A stretch of DNA of 64,000 nt from Lepus europaeus (Eukaryota > Chordata > Mammalia > Lagomorpha > Leporidae): positions 54,274,716 to 54,338,715 of the forward strand of contig NC_084833.1 in the NCBI RefSeq assembly GCF_033115175.1. Reading direction: 5' to 3'. A model generated the notes under the pieces. That model saw only the letters and a program-made list of their open reading frames with translations. It did not search any database and had not been told where the DNA came from. Positions 1 through 10,869 of the stretch are shown in pieces. Each line of letters begins with the position of its first letter. Position 1 is the stretch's first letter. Position numbers and translations under genes: made by a program.

Positions 1-395
1 TTATGAGGAGGAACTAGAGGTTTATAAAATCACTGGAAAGGCTAGCAGAATAGAGCTGAAGCTGAGAATTCAGGAACAACTCCCAGAACACACTTATAGA
101 GTTGGCCCAACACAGGCACGATGCTTCTGGCACACCTAGTGGAGGTGGAGAGCCAGGAAGCCATCTCTACTAATGCTGTCTCCACCTTGATCCACATCAG
201 CAAAATGGGGGCCCTGCTCCCTGTCTCTCATGGCTCATGAAATCTTGGGGCTGAATTCTGGGACCTCTGCTAGAATTGACTCCAAACAAACAAAAAATAT
301 GGCACTGGAAATAACATACATAGTAGAAATACAACCTCTACCTCAGAATGGTTTTATGAATTCATGCTTTAAGTTATTTTGGAAAATGGAGTCTC

Positions 396-712
396 GGGGC
401 TGGCGCTGTGGTGTAGTAAATTAATCTTCTGCCTGTGGTGCCAGTATCCCATATGAGCACTGGTTCTAGTCCCAGCTGCTCCTCTTCCGATCCAGCTCTC
501 TGCTATGGCCTAAAGAAGCAGTGGAAGATGGCCCAAACTCTTGGGCCCCTATCCAGGATGGGAGACCCTATCCTGGCTCTGGGCTTTGGATCAGCTCAGT
601 TCTGACCATTATGGCCATTTAGGAAGTGAACCGGCAGATGGAAGACCTTTCTCTTTGTCTCCCTCTGTCTGTAACTCTGCCTTTCAAATAAATAAATGTT
701 TAAAAAAAATAC
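396..712 (+). mobile_element. C-SINE, full length
   Basis: Head GGGGCTGGCGCTGTGG, B-box-like GGTTCTAGTCC and AAATAAATAAA tail are present. A perfect 12-bp target duplication, AAATGGAGTCTC, flanks it at 384-395 and 713-724. Confidence 0.93.
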
Positions 713-724
713 AAATGGAGTCTC

Positions 725-2980
725 CAGGTTTCTAGCCTCAAGTGGTTTCAGACATGCTTGTAGGAGTTGAAGTTGAAGTAAATGCATCAATCTGTGAAAT
801 GAGACACAAGCAGACAACAAATTATTAGCCAGCTAGGGTAGCCACCCATCTTGCTCTGACAACAGTTCAGAGTTCAGATTCCAATGCAGAGCAACCCATC
901 CAAAGACAGACCAGCAGTCTCTGATCTAATGAGAAAACGTAACTAGGAACCATTAGATTCTTCTCTTGGGGTTTGGGATTGGGACACTGGAGAATTAAGC
1001 CAATGAACTGAGAGCTTTTGATTTTAGGTCAGGTAGATTTGGAGTCAGAACAATGTTGAATTTTGTGTGAGAAGATGGTATTAATCATATATTATTGATA
1101 AACATGGAGGTAAATACCAAAAGAAATGGCATAAAATGTTATCAGGGATCTCATCTGAAGAAAGGGCCAAAGAATTTCTTTTGTTGTTGTATAGAATCCT
1201 TTTCATATTACTTGAGTTTTTAAACGTCATGCTTTTATTGTTGGGATAAAAATTAAAATTAAATCCCAAGCAACAAAATGAGCAGCCCAAATCTGGGTCT
1301 TTAGCCAAAACAACAGATGTACACAATAAGTGACCACTAGTTGCAGAATGTGAGCACGACATCTTCCTATCCTTACTTGCCTCACTTCCCACCTAGCACC
1401 TCCATTGTTGTAAAATTGAAAAAAGATTAAAAATCAAAATCAATTTAACTTTAACTTTGAATGCCAAGGCAAGGAATTAATCACCCAACAAGGGAAATAA
1501 CTCTGAGTAAAGAAATGCTTTTATGAATAGATGTAGTTTAGATAAAATGCTTATCTATATGTGGAATAAATTTGATAGAGATAGGCAGGTAACCAAGAGA
1601 TTGTTTAGGAGATAAATAAGACAATATTGATGGCAGTGAATTGAAGAGAATAGGTTGGACAAAGAGAGATGGCAACAGAGGATTTCTTGGTGACTGATAT
1701 GAGGAGCAAGAAAAGCAAATCCAGTGGGTATCTCCCACTTTTACATCTGCTCAGAACCCATTCCTTCGAGGCACAGCCCCCTTACCCAATTCCATGAGAT
1801 TAGCCAAACAAGAGATTCTGGGGGTAAATCAGAGTACACTGATGTTCTCAAAACCAAAGAAGAGTATATACCCCAAGTTGGTTACTCAGAGCACTCCTTC
1901 CCGGGACAGTGCATTTAGTTCACACACATCACCCAAGATGAGTGAAAGTCCTTTTTGGGAATCTCTCTCCCAATGCTAATGGGGAAGACACTGTCTCTCC
2001 CTGTAAGTTTTGGGATGCCAAAAGCCATCATGCAGACAGATACCACTTGAGCCATTGAAACCACCATGCCTATACCTGTGGACTTTTTAATATGAGCCAG
2101 GAAATCATCATTTGTGCTTATGATTGACTAGTTGGATTTCTATCATTGGCAAGGAGTATTAGATGGCTTAATTTACATAATGGACAAATACTTAGAGTGT
2201 TCTAACAAATGCACAGTTGAATGTCTAGTAAACAGATCAAGAGGAATTTTAAGACAAGCCCCATACACCTTGAGATCTCTCCAGCATTGCTACAGATTAC
2301 CAATGTTTCATCACACACAACACATGATAGCTGCAGGATTCATTCTTCTCTTCCATAAAACCCGGTTGGGGGGGGGGATTACATTGTATTTCTAAAGATT
2401 TTTCTTCAGCCCTAAAGTTGTATGATTCTATGCTATGACACAGAAGCATTAGTGAGCCATTGAAGATTCTTGGCATGCAAAACTGATACAATGGAAAGAG
2501 AATGGAAGTTAGTAACCCTGGCAAGAATTCAGAAGGCATATTTCTTTAGTGCGGTCTAGAGGACAGGTAAGGGTGATGGAGTGTAGTATAATCTGTATAA
2601 AGAAATGGAATAAAAGAACTGGTAAGCTACGAACCCTAAAAAAAGACAAGGAAATGGAAAGGCTGGTTGCTCGGTATGTTTGGTTAAAGCTATGTGTATG
2701 AATAGAAATGTTGTGTTGTTCTCCTTAAAAATATACAAGTATTACATGCTAATCTAAAATTTAAAAAGTAATTTAAAAAAGAGCGATGAAGGGAATGAAT
2801 TCAAGAAACATTAAAAGAAAATAATGGTGGAAGGGCAGGTATGGGGGGGAAGAACCGCTATAATCCAAAAGCTGTACTTATGAAATTCATATTTATTAAA
2901 TAAAAGCTTTCTAAAAAAAAAGAAAAGAATAATTCAGTCTGTATATATGGAATAATAAGGAGAGTCAAGAGTGACTAAAA
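725..2980. other. Intergenic, no gene seen
   Basis: This AT-rich single-copy-looking stretch has no open frame with protein-like composition, no SINE and no CpG island. A G-run at 2367-2376 is the only low-complexity block. Confidence 0.6.
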
Positions 2981-3346
2981 GGGCCGGCACTGTGGCATAG
3001 CAGGTAAAACTGCTGCCTGCAATGCCAGCATCCCATCTGGACACTGATTCAAGTCCCAGCTGTTCCACTTCCAATCCAGCTCCCTGCTGATGCACCTGGG
3101 AAAGCAGAAGCAGATGGTCTGAGTCCCTGGGTCCCTGCACCCACATGGGAGACCAGGAAGAAGCTCCTGGCTCCTGGCTTTGGATTGGCCCAGCTCCAAT
3201 CATTGTGGCCATTTGGGTAGTAAACCAGTGCATGGAAGATTCTCTGTCTCCCTCTCTGTCTCTCTCTCTGTGTCTCTCTCTCCCGCCCCTGCCTTTCTGT
3301 AACTCTGCCTTTCAAATAAATAAACAGATCTTTAAAAAAAAAAAAA
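2981..3346 (+). mobile_element. C-SINE, full length
   Basis: Starts GGGCCGGCACTGTGGC and ends in AAATAAATAAACAGATC plus a long A-run. GTGACT at 2971-2976 and 3347-3352 is the likely target duplication. A CT-rich block at 3240-3285 is expanded. Confidence 0.93.
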
Positions 3347-3551
3347 GTGACTTTTGATTCCAACTTTGCTGGTTTACAATATGAAAAGGATATTAAAGGA
3401 TATCAAAAGGATACTAAAGTTTTTAAGAAAAATGGTTGTTGGGAAAGTACAAGTATTGGGAAAGAATTAGTTAAGTCTTTGAGCTTGCTGATTCTAAACT
3501 GTCAGTATATTTTCAAATAGAAAGTCTGTAAACTTGAAAATTTATAATTGA

Positions 3552-3896
3552 TAGGCCGGCGCCGCGGCTCAATAGGCTAATCCTCCACCTTGTGGCACCG
3601 GCACACCAGGTTCTAGTCCCGGTCGGGGCGCCGGATTTTGTCCCGGTTGCCCCCTTCCAGTCCAGCTCTCTGCTGTGGCATGGGAGTGCAGAGGAGGATG
3701 GCCCAAGTCCTTGGGCCTTGCACCCCATGGGAGACCAGGAGAAGCACCTGGCTCCTGGCTTCGGATCAGCGCAGTGCACAGGCCGCAGCGCACTGGCCGC
3801 AGCAGCCATTGGAGGGTGAACCAATGGTAAAGGAAGACTTCTCTCTGTCTGTCTCTCTCTCTCACTGTCCACTCTGCCTGTCAAAAAAAAAGAAGG
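3552..3896 (+). mobile_element. C-SINE, CTGTC-tail subfamily
   Basis: Head GGCCGGCGCCGCGGCTCAAT and end GTCCACTCTGCCTGTCAAAA mark the second, GC-richer subfamily. The 15-bp repeat AAAATTTATAATTGA flanks it at 3537-3551 and 3897-3911, which indicates a recent insertion. Confidence 0.95.
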
Positions 3897-3944
3897 AAAA
3901 TTTATAATTGAAACTCAAGTGGGAAGTCAAAGCTCGAGTTGTGG

Positions 3945-4260
3945 TTTTTTTTTTCTTTAAGATTCATTTATCTATTTGAAAGCAGAATGAGAGAGAGAGG
4001 GAGAGAGAGATCTTCCACCTGCTATTTTACTTCCCAAATGGCCACAACAACCAGAGCTGGGCCAGGCTGAAGCCAGGAGCTAGGAACTCCATTCTAGTCT
4101 CCCACACCGGTGGCAGGGGCCCAAGTACTTGGGCAGCTATATTCTGCTGCTTTCCCAGGCGAATTAGTAGGAAGTTGGACCAGAAGCAGAGTAGCCAGGA
4201 CATGAGTTGGTACTTTGGCTAGCATCAAAAGCAAAACCCACTGCACCACAATGTCAGCCT
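3945..4260 (-). mobile_element. C-SINE, full length
   Basis: Reverse copy running from the poly-T and AAGATTCATTTATC tail to the TGTGGTGCAGTGGG head, read on the minus strand. It lies between two plus-strand C-SINEs. Confidence 0.9.
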
Positions 4261-4292
4261 CATCAAGTTGTATTTTTGAAAATCATTGAACA

Positions 4293-4616
4293 GCCGGCGC
4301 TGTGGCTCAATAGGCTAATCCTCCACCTTGTGGCACCGGTACACCGGGTTCTAGTCCCGGTCGGGGAGCCGGATTCTGTCCCAGTTGCCCCTCTTCTAGT
4401 CCAGCTCTCTGCTGTGGCCCGGGAGTGCAGTGGAGGATGGCCCAAGTGCTTGGGCCCTGCACCCCATGGGAGACCAGGAGAAGCACCTGGCTCCTGCCAT
4501 CAGATCAGTGCGGTGCGCCGGCCGCAACAGCCATTGGAGGGTGAACCAATGGTAAAGGAAGACCTTTCTCTCTGTCTCTCTCTCTCACTGTCCACTCTGC
4601 CTGTCAAAGGAAAAAA

Positions 4617-4679
<63 letters not shown>

Positions 4680-4690
4680 GAAGAAAGAAA
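4293..4690 (+). mobile_element. C-SINE with expanded AAAG tail
   Basis: CTGTC-tail subfamily with head GCCGGCGCTGTGGCTCAATA. The poly-A tail has become a GAAA microsatellite. The perfect 15-bp duplication GAAAATCATTGAACA lies at 4278-4292 and 4691-4705. Confidence 0.95.
4613..4690. repeat. (AAAG)n microsatellite
   Basis: About 17 AAAG units with a single interruption near 4679. It grew from the SINE tail and is a likely length polymorphism. Confidence 0.95.
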
Positions 4691-4726
4691 GAAAATCATT
4701 GAACACAGAGGAAATGAAGTCCAAGG

Positions 4727-5039
4727 AGGGAGCTGGCATTGTGGCATAGCAGGTTAAGGCACTGCTTGTTATGCCAGTATCTTATTTCTGTCAGTTGGAG
4801 TCCTGGATGCTCCACTTCCAGTCCTGGGGAAAGCAGCAGAAGATGGCCCAAGTGCTCGGCCTGCTGCCACCCATGTGGGAGACCCAGATGAAGCTCCTGG
4901 CTCCTGGCTTCAGCCTGGTCCAGCCCTGGCCATTGCTGCCTTTTGGAGAGTGAACCAGCGGATGGAAGATCTCTCTCTTTCTCTTCTTCTCTCTGTAACC
5001 TTGCCTTTCAAATGAAATAAATAAATCTTAAAAAAAAAA
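4727..5039 (+). mobile_element. C-SINE, full length
   Basis: GGAGCTGGCATTGTGGC head, TGAACCAGCGGATGGAAGA core and AAATAAATAAATCTT tail. Confidence 0.9.
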
Positions 5040-6239
5040 GTCTTGGAAGGGAGTAAAAGCTATGATAAAAACGAATAACAACATGATTATTTTGTTTATT
5101 AAAGGCAAAATATTAAAATTATTTAAAAGCATATTTTATACCTTTAAACTCAATTTATAAATATTATTAATCTATTTATAAATCTCATCATCTTTGCATG
5201 AAAACATGGACTTATGCTCTGCTTTGGTTTAATTCACAAGCTTAACTGACTAAACACTCCTTAAAAATTTACTGTCATTTGCATATTCAAATAATCAAAT
5301 TTTTTTTAGACATTTCAAACTACAATTATAAGTGTAAATATGCCTATCCAATGAAATCTGTATAAGCATTTATATAACTCTGGCAGATCTAATACCAATA
5401 AGCCAATCTTTGACTTGCAGGAGGTCACAAAATTTTCTTAAATGTGTCATATATCTAAAAAAGTTTACTACACACACACAATCACAACACTAACTCTCAC
5501 AGAAATAACGAATCTGTATTTTTTTTTATCATCTTTCTATTAAAGGTTACAAACTGTGGCAAACATGGAAATGTGCCATTCAGATCCTCCTTCGAGAAAT
5601 GACTTGCTGCCCTGCTTGGGAGTAGGTAGCATCAGCAGCAGATGGCCTCCAGCTGACAGCTCTCCCAGGCTCTGCTTCAGCGGCAGCCATGTGCTTCCTG
5701 CTGTAGCCCACATCTCTTTACCAAGGGAGGGAAGGAGGAATATAAAAGCCACAGTGAGAACCCCTGACCTACAGTACTGGCTCCAGAGCCTCCATCTTAC
5801 CATCTGCTTCCAGAGAACCTAAGTGCAACATAAATTAACTCACACAACCAAGATGAGCAAAACTGTCACTTACAGCAACCAAGGCTGCAAATTTAGGGTC
5901 TGGGTCAAATTTCTTGTCCCTCTTTCGAATCACGATTTCACTTGTGTCCTTGGTTAACAAACCAAATTCCTTTTTAATGAGGAGGCTCTACCTGTTTACC
6001 CAGTGTATAACTGTAATCTGGCTCACTATAGTGAATCAAGTTCACACCTGTACACATATCTTTCAGTTTCCACAACTAGCATTTACACCTAATCAAGACA
6101 TTGCCACTAATTAGCTTTTAGGGAGCCTGGAACCTGTAACTTGCCATGCTCAATTTTCTTATCTGTAAATAAGGTCTGATCTTCTTTATTTATTAATAGT
6201 TGTTTGTGAAGAGTAAACATGTTAATATGTTAAAAATGT
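5040..6239. other. Intergenic, no gene seen
   Basis: AT-rich sequence without repeat heads or CpG island. The overlapping frames at 5540-5822 on both strands have no recognisable domain and are taken as chance. Confidence 0.55.
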
Positions 6240-6441
6240 ATAGGGATGTGCATTTGGCCTGGTAGTTAAGATACCCGTAATGCAGACCCTGGGAAGCTGC
6301 AATGATGGCTCAAGTAATCGGGTTCCTATCACCACATTCTCAGCTCCACATTGTGGGCATTCGGGGAGTGAATCAGAAGGTGGGAGCTCCCTTGCTATCT
6401 GCTCATGTCTCTCTGCCTCTCAAACAAAGAAAAACTTTAAA
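6240..6441 (+). mobile_element. Old, internally shortened C-SINE
   Basis: Diverged head GGCCTGGTAGTTAAGA and core GGGGAGTGAATCAGAAGG are recognisable, but the central third is missing. The next C-SINE abuts it. Confidence 0.75.
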
Positions 6442-6443
6442 AA

Positions 6444-6753
6444 CTGGAGCTGGGATTGTGGCACAGGGAGAAGCCTGCATCCCCTATCAGAGTGCCAGTT
6501 CAAGGCCTGACTATTCCGCTTCCAATCCAGCTTCTTGCTAGTGCATAATGGGAGGCAGCAGAAGATGGCTCCAGTTCTTGGGTCCCTGCCAGCCATGTGG
6601 AAGACCCAGATGGAATTCTGGACTCCTGGCTTCAACCTTTCCCAGCCCTGGCATTTGAATAACAGTGAACTATCAGATGGAAGACTGATCCCTTTGTCTC
6701 TGTTTCTATTTCTGCCTTGCAAGTAGATGAAAATAAATACATATTTTAAAAAG
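6444..6753 (+). mobile_element. C-SINE, diverged
   Basis: GGAGCTGGGATTGTGGC head, CCATGTGGAAGACCCAG core and AAATAAATAC tail. It sits directly behind an older copy, in tandem by insertion. Confidence 0.85.
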
Positions 6754-6954
6754 TAACCTCTGATTTAAGGGGGGAAAAACTATAAAACAGCCTATTGTCC
6801 ACACATTATCCAATAAAAGCTAGCTATCATTAGTGTTCTGAGATCTATATTGTCTATATTTTTCTTCTATCTCTCAACAACTAATCAATATTTTATAATA
6901 GTTTGACAAAGCAACTCCAGAAGAAGTCCTTATGCTACAAGAACATTGATTATT

Positions 6955-7287
6955 AGGTGCTGGTGCTGTGGTATAGTGGGTAAAGCTGCCGCTGCCTGCA
7001 GTGCCGGCATTCCATATGGGCACCAGTTTGAGTCTCAGCTGCTTCACTTCTGATCCAGATTTCTGGTATGGCCTGGGAAAGCAGTGGAAGATGCATCAAG
7101 TTGTTGGGCCTCTGCATCCACATGGGAGACCCAGAAGAAGCTCCTGGCTCCTGGATTCGGACTGGCCCAGCTTTGGACTTTGCAACCATTTGGGGAGTGA
7201 ACCAGTGGATGGAAAACTTCTCTCTTCTCTCTGTCTCTCTACCTCTGCATAACTCTGCCTTTCAAATAAATAATCTTTTTTAAAAAG
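6955..7287 (+). mobile_element. C-SINE, full length
   Basis: GGTGCTGGTGCTGTGG head, TGAACCAGTGGATGGAAAA core and AAATAAATAATC tail. Confidence 0.9.
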
Positions 7288-7325
7288 TATATATATATAT
7301 ATATATGTACATATATATATATATA
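7286..7325. repeat. (TA)n microsatellite
   Basis: Alternating TATATA with one TGTACA interruption, directly after a SINE tail. Confidence 0.9.
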
Positions 7326-7484
7326 ATGCTATAGGACAATTTACTATAAGGCAAGTTGAAGAGGTTGAAACTGGTTTTAAACATTAGGGACCAAATGTCA
7401 GCTCTAGGAACTCGTCTATGCAGTCCTGAAAATTATTTTAAGGGTTAGGTGCCTTTCAATAACCAAGCAATTTTATTACATGCC

Positions 7485-7764
7485 CTTTTTTGTTTGTTTT
7501 ATGCGAAAGGCAGAATGCCAGCAAGAGACACAGAGATCTACTCGCTGGTTCACTCCCCCAAATACCTACAACAGTTAGGGCTGGGCTGAGCCAGGCCCAA
7601 GCCAGGAGCCCAGAATCCAATCCGGGTATCCCAGGCAGGTAGCAGGGACCCAACCACTGAACAACCACCTGCTGCCTCCCGGGGTGTCCATTAGCAGGAA
7701 GCCAGATCCCAAGCCGATGCAGGGCTGGATCTCAGTCAAGCGCCAAATCACAGCACCAGCCCCT
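7485..7764 (-). mobile_element. C-SINE, diverged
   Basis: GCGAAAGGCAGAATGCC at the tail side and CACAGCACCAGCCCC at the head side, read on the plus strand. Several changes suggest an older copy. Confidence 0.85.
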
Positions 7765-8539
7765 TGATCACATATTCTTAAAGAAGCTATTTAAGAAAAG
7801 ACAGAAGCTGACCTTTCTTCGGACCCCAAGTTGGGATTTTCTGTCATTGCATGCAGCGCCTGAAAGCATGATCCAGTTTCCATGTAGCAATTCTATGGGG
7901 CCTCAAAAGGCTCAAATTTGGGGGAAAAAAAAAACTGAACAATATTGACCTAATGCTGCCGGTACTTTAACAAATCCTCCTTCTCCTTGGTGGTTCTTCG
8001 CTGTCAGTGAGGAATAACTGACTCAAGTCTCCCACAAAACGGAGGTGTCTTGGAAGACAGGGGCGGGCACAGAACTGAGGCCTAAGACACCCGCATGCTG
8101 CAGCTCTCAGATGAGCGAGAGCCACCGTGACGTGACGGGCAGGGGCAGAAGGCCAAGGCTGTGGGGCCACGGCTGTGGGGCCAGCCTTGGCCAGGTGCGG
8201 GGCAGGGTAGGGAGAGGGAGAGTTTTCTTTCCCGCTTCTAGTGGGAAATCAAGGAAAAGAGGCAACAACAGCTGCGGTCACCTGGGCCTCAGGGAACAAA
8301 GGCAGAGCTGCCAAGGCTCTGCACCCTCCTTAGGGCCACTAGGAACCCATTCAAATCTTCTCCACCTGGGCACTCCACCAGGGCTCCAGAAAATGCTGAT
8401 TCCTGGATTCCACGAGCACCAACTCTATCGGGCAGCACCCCAGGGATCTGTATTCTAAACAAGGGACCCGGCGGACAAGAGCCAGGGGATGGTTGAGAAC
8501 AATCGCTTCACCGCCAGCCTCTCCGTTACCAACAATCCA

Positions 8540-8760
8540 AGCGGCGGCCCAGACAGCAGCGGCGCTGCGCCTCAGCCGAGCTTGGGCTTCCCCCTAAGTC
8601 CCGCCCCGCTGCCCTGCGCGGATTGGTGGCGGATGGCAACTCTGGCGCCGATTGGGCGGCGGCGGAGTCGCTCGTGGAGACAGTGGGGTTCGGGTGCTCC
8701 AGGGTGCTAAATTTATCTTCAGACCGGGACCGCGCCAGCAGCGACTCGGATCTCTATGGA
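8540..8760 (+). promoter_or_regulatory. ZBED5: ZBED5 promoter, duplicate of EIF4G2 promoter
   Basis: TATA-less housekeeping-type promoter. Two inverted CCAAT boxes (ATTGG, NF-Y type) lie at 8622-8626 and 8651-8655, 29 bp apart, with CCGCCCCGC (Sp1-like) just upstream at about 8601. The same order and spacing occur at the EIF4G2 promoter (ATTGG at 55,045 and 55,074). The shared block GCCCTGCGCGGATTGGTGGC and the shared CTCTATGGAGGTGGC (8752-8766 here, 55,178-55,192 there) show common descent. NF-Y and Sp1 binding is inferred from motif only. Confidence 0.82.
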
Positions 8761-8907
8761 GGTGGCTTAGGCGATATCCCTGAGCTGAGAGCATCACCCT
8801 GTCCCCGCATCCCTCTTCCCTCTGTTTTGTTTTTCCATTCTCCTCCCTTCCCTCCCCCCTCCAGTCCGCGACGACTGGCTCTTGACCCTGTTCAGGCCTC
8901 GGCGAAG
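8752..8907 (+). other. ZBED5: ZBED5 non-coding exon 1
   Basis: The 3' end is set by the donor GAAG|GTGAGG at 8907/8908, which aligns with the EIF4G2 exon 1 donor GAAG|GTGAGT at 55,381/55,382. The 5' end is approximate: the transcription start is taken near the CTCTATGGAGGTGGC block. The exon holds a pyrimidine-rich tract (about 8795-8865), as EIF4G2 exon 1 does. A four-codon upstream frame, ATG GAG GTG GCT TAG, lies at 8756-8770 if transcription starts upstream of it. Confidence 0.72.
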
Positions 8908-8949
8908 GTGAGGAGCAGAGCCGCTACCGCGGCTAAGCGGTGCGCCCTG

Positions 8950-8984
8950 AAATGGCCGCTGCGTTGAGCTGTCCAAAATGGCGG
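8950..8984 (+). promoter_or_regulatory. Paired YY1-like sites downstream of exon 1
   Basis: AAATGGCCG at 8950-8958 and AAAATGGCGG at 8975-8984 lie shortly after the exon 1 donor. The EIF4G2 counterpart has AAAATGGCCG at 55,417 and AAAATGGCGG at 55,459. This is the classic YY1 core in a downstream promoter position; binding is inferred. Confidence 0.65.
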
Positions 8985-9844
8985 TCGCAGGCACAGCTGG
9001 GGACCGCGGCGCAGACCGTTCTCTCCGTCCCTGATGGAGCAGGAAGACCGTGCCGGGTGCTGAGACGTCTCCGTGTGGCGGCTCGCGGAGGCGATCGCCC
9101 CGGGACGCGACAGGAGCTCGGAGGCGAGGGTGGGCTGCGACAGGAAGCAAAGCCCCCAGACGCGGCGGTCTGCGGGCGGGGCGCGCGCCTGTGACAGGGA
9201 GGCCATGAGGGATGGCTGGTCCGGGCTGCACGCCCAGGTGACCGGTCCCGCAGTCAGGCTCTGGAAGGGCTGTCGTCCCCACCCCCTGACCAGCCTTGGC
9301 GGCCGGCCTGCACCTCGGCCCTGCCCTCCCTGCCCCAGAGGGTGTGGTGCACAGCCGGGGCCGCCCGAGGGTGGGGGGAAGCATTGTGTGTTACCTGTCA
9401 GTGCGCCCGGGAGAAGAGCCGAGAAAGGTGAATGGTTCTCCCCTCCTTTTCAGAACAGCAGTGGGAACTTGGCATTCTAGGGAGGCCAGGTCCTGCAGAG
9501 ATTTGGGGACCCACCTCTGAGGAGGTGGGAATGAGGTCCTCCTTTCCGGAAACAAAGCAGGGGAGAGGGATCCTGATCCCGTAGGTGAACGAGCAGCTCC
9601 GGGAAGTTCCCTGCTGCTAAATCCAGTGGAGGCTGGAAGGAGGGTGAATCTGCTGCTCTTGCTTCCAGTAAGAAGTAGGGATTTCTCCTGCCACCAGTTT
9701 GAAGCCCTTGACTCTGGCAGTTGTAGCCCATTGTTAATCCATTTCTCTCTGCACCACCCAGCCCCTGGCACCGGACTTTGCTAGCGCTTGGGGAATAAAA
9801 AAAGAGTATTCAGGAAAACACAAGTAATAGCTAGGCCCTTGGGC

Positions 9845-10010
9845 TATGCATTCAAACTTTTTGGACTCTGTACTTGATTCTTCACTTGGAAGATATGTGA
9901 ATTTAGGTGACTTAAGCTGTGTGTGTCTGAGGTTTGTTTTGAGATTGAATGGGGAATTAACACAGTTATTGGCACATGGTAAGCAATTATTACTCAATAA
10001 ATGTTTTAGG
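9845..10010 (+). repeat. MIR-type old SINE in ZBED5 intron 1
   Basis: GTGAATTTAGGTGACTTAAG followed by ATTGAATGGGGAATTAA and GGCACATGGTAAGCAATTA resembles the MIR core and 3' end. It is ancient and diverged. Confidence 0.6.
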
Positions 10011-10057
10011 ACATTTGTTGTTGAGGGGACAAAAAATGGTTATAGCCCAAGGTATAT

Positions 10058-10359
10058 ATTAAAAAAAATAATAAAGGTTTATTTATTTGAAAGGCAGAGT
10101 TAGAGAGAAGGAAAGACAGAGTGAGATTTCATCTGCTGGTTCACTCCCCAGATGGCTGCAATGGCCAGGGCTGGGCTAGGCTGGAGCCAGGAGCTTCCTC
10201 CAGGTCTCCCACACAGGTGCAGAGGCCCAAGCACTTGGGCCATCTGCTTGCTGCTTTCCCAGGCTCATTAGCAGGGAGCTGGATTGGAAGTAGAGCAGCT
10301 GGGGGCTCGCACCAGCACCCATATGGGATGCAGGTTCTGCTATGGCAGAGTGCCGGACC
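10058..10359 (-). mobile_element. C-SINE in ZBED5 intron 1
   Basis: Reverse copy, poly-T side first (TTTATTTATTTGAAAGGCAG). Flanked by CCCAAGGTATAT at 10046-10057 and CCCAAGGCATAT at 10360-10371. It explains part of why this intron is longer than EIF4G2 intron 1. Confidence 0.92.
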
Positions 10360-10731
10360 CCCAAGGCATATTTCATGTAACACTTCCATGTGAGACTCAA
10401 TGTAGATATAATGCTTAGTCTTAGAGACATTAAGATGAGCTGTACTTAAAATTAGATTTAGTTTTAAAAAATTTAATGTATTGCTATGAAGCTAGGAATA
10501 GGGGAACATCTCAAAGCTGGGTAATTGCCAAAGTATTAAACAATATGAAAATATTAGCATTTTAACTTTGCTAGATGTTAGGCATCTTCTGTTTCAGACC
10601 AAGATCTGCATTGCAATAGAGAATCATTTACACTGTCTAGACCTAAAATAAATTGTAATGACTGCTCATCTTAGAAGCTTGTAGTGAATTGTGCTTAATG
10701 CAGGGTCTAATTTTAATTTTTCTCATTCTAG

Positions 10732-10847
10732 GCTTTTGGTTACTCCCCTTCCTACCCCATCCTTTAATTTTATTCTTTTGAAGAGTCTGCGTTTCAAGCT
10801 GCCATGGTGGAGAGTATGATTGCAGAAGGGAGTACTCCTTATTTCAG
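10732..10847 (+). other. ZBED5: ZBED5 exon 2, copy of EIF4G2 exon 2
   Basis: Acceptor TTCTCATTCTAG ends at 10731 and donor TTTCAG|GTATCT follows 10847; both match EIF4G2 exon 2 (TTCTCATTCTAG, TTTCAG|GTATGT). Of the last 53 bases, 43 are identical by eye. The EIF4G2 start GCCAAAGTGGAG reads GCCATGGTGGAG here, which creates an ATG at 10804-10806 in a strong context (G at -3, G at +4) one codon before the homologue of the EIF4G2 GTG. The frame M-V-E-S-M-I-A-E-G-S-T-P-Y-F stays open to the donor and leaves two bases, the same phase as EIF4G2. Whether mature ZBED5 mRNA includes this exon is inferred from the conserved splice sites. Confidence 0.75.
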
Positions 10848-10869
10848 GTATCTTATTCTCTAGCTGTTA

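Larger units (their letters stand above)
8480..9330. promoter_or_regulatory. ZBED5: CpG island of ZBED5
   Basis: GC-rich, CpG-dense block in otherwise AT-rich DNA. It covers the promoter, exon 1 and the start of intron 1 of ZBED5 and corresponds to the larger EIF4G2 island at 54,300-56,290. The apparent long open frames here on both strands are compositional artefacts. Confidence 0.85.

Noticed and set aside
4207-4749. 180-codon frame with a lysine/glutamate-rich repeat
   Set aside because: It is a C-SINE plus its AAAG microsatellite tail, not a gene.
8045-9480. Frames of 100-196 codons around the ZBED5 CpG island
   Set aside because: Same compositional effect; no domain, and they cross the duplicated exon 1 and its donor.
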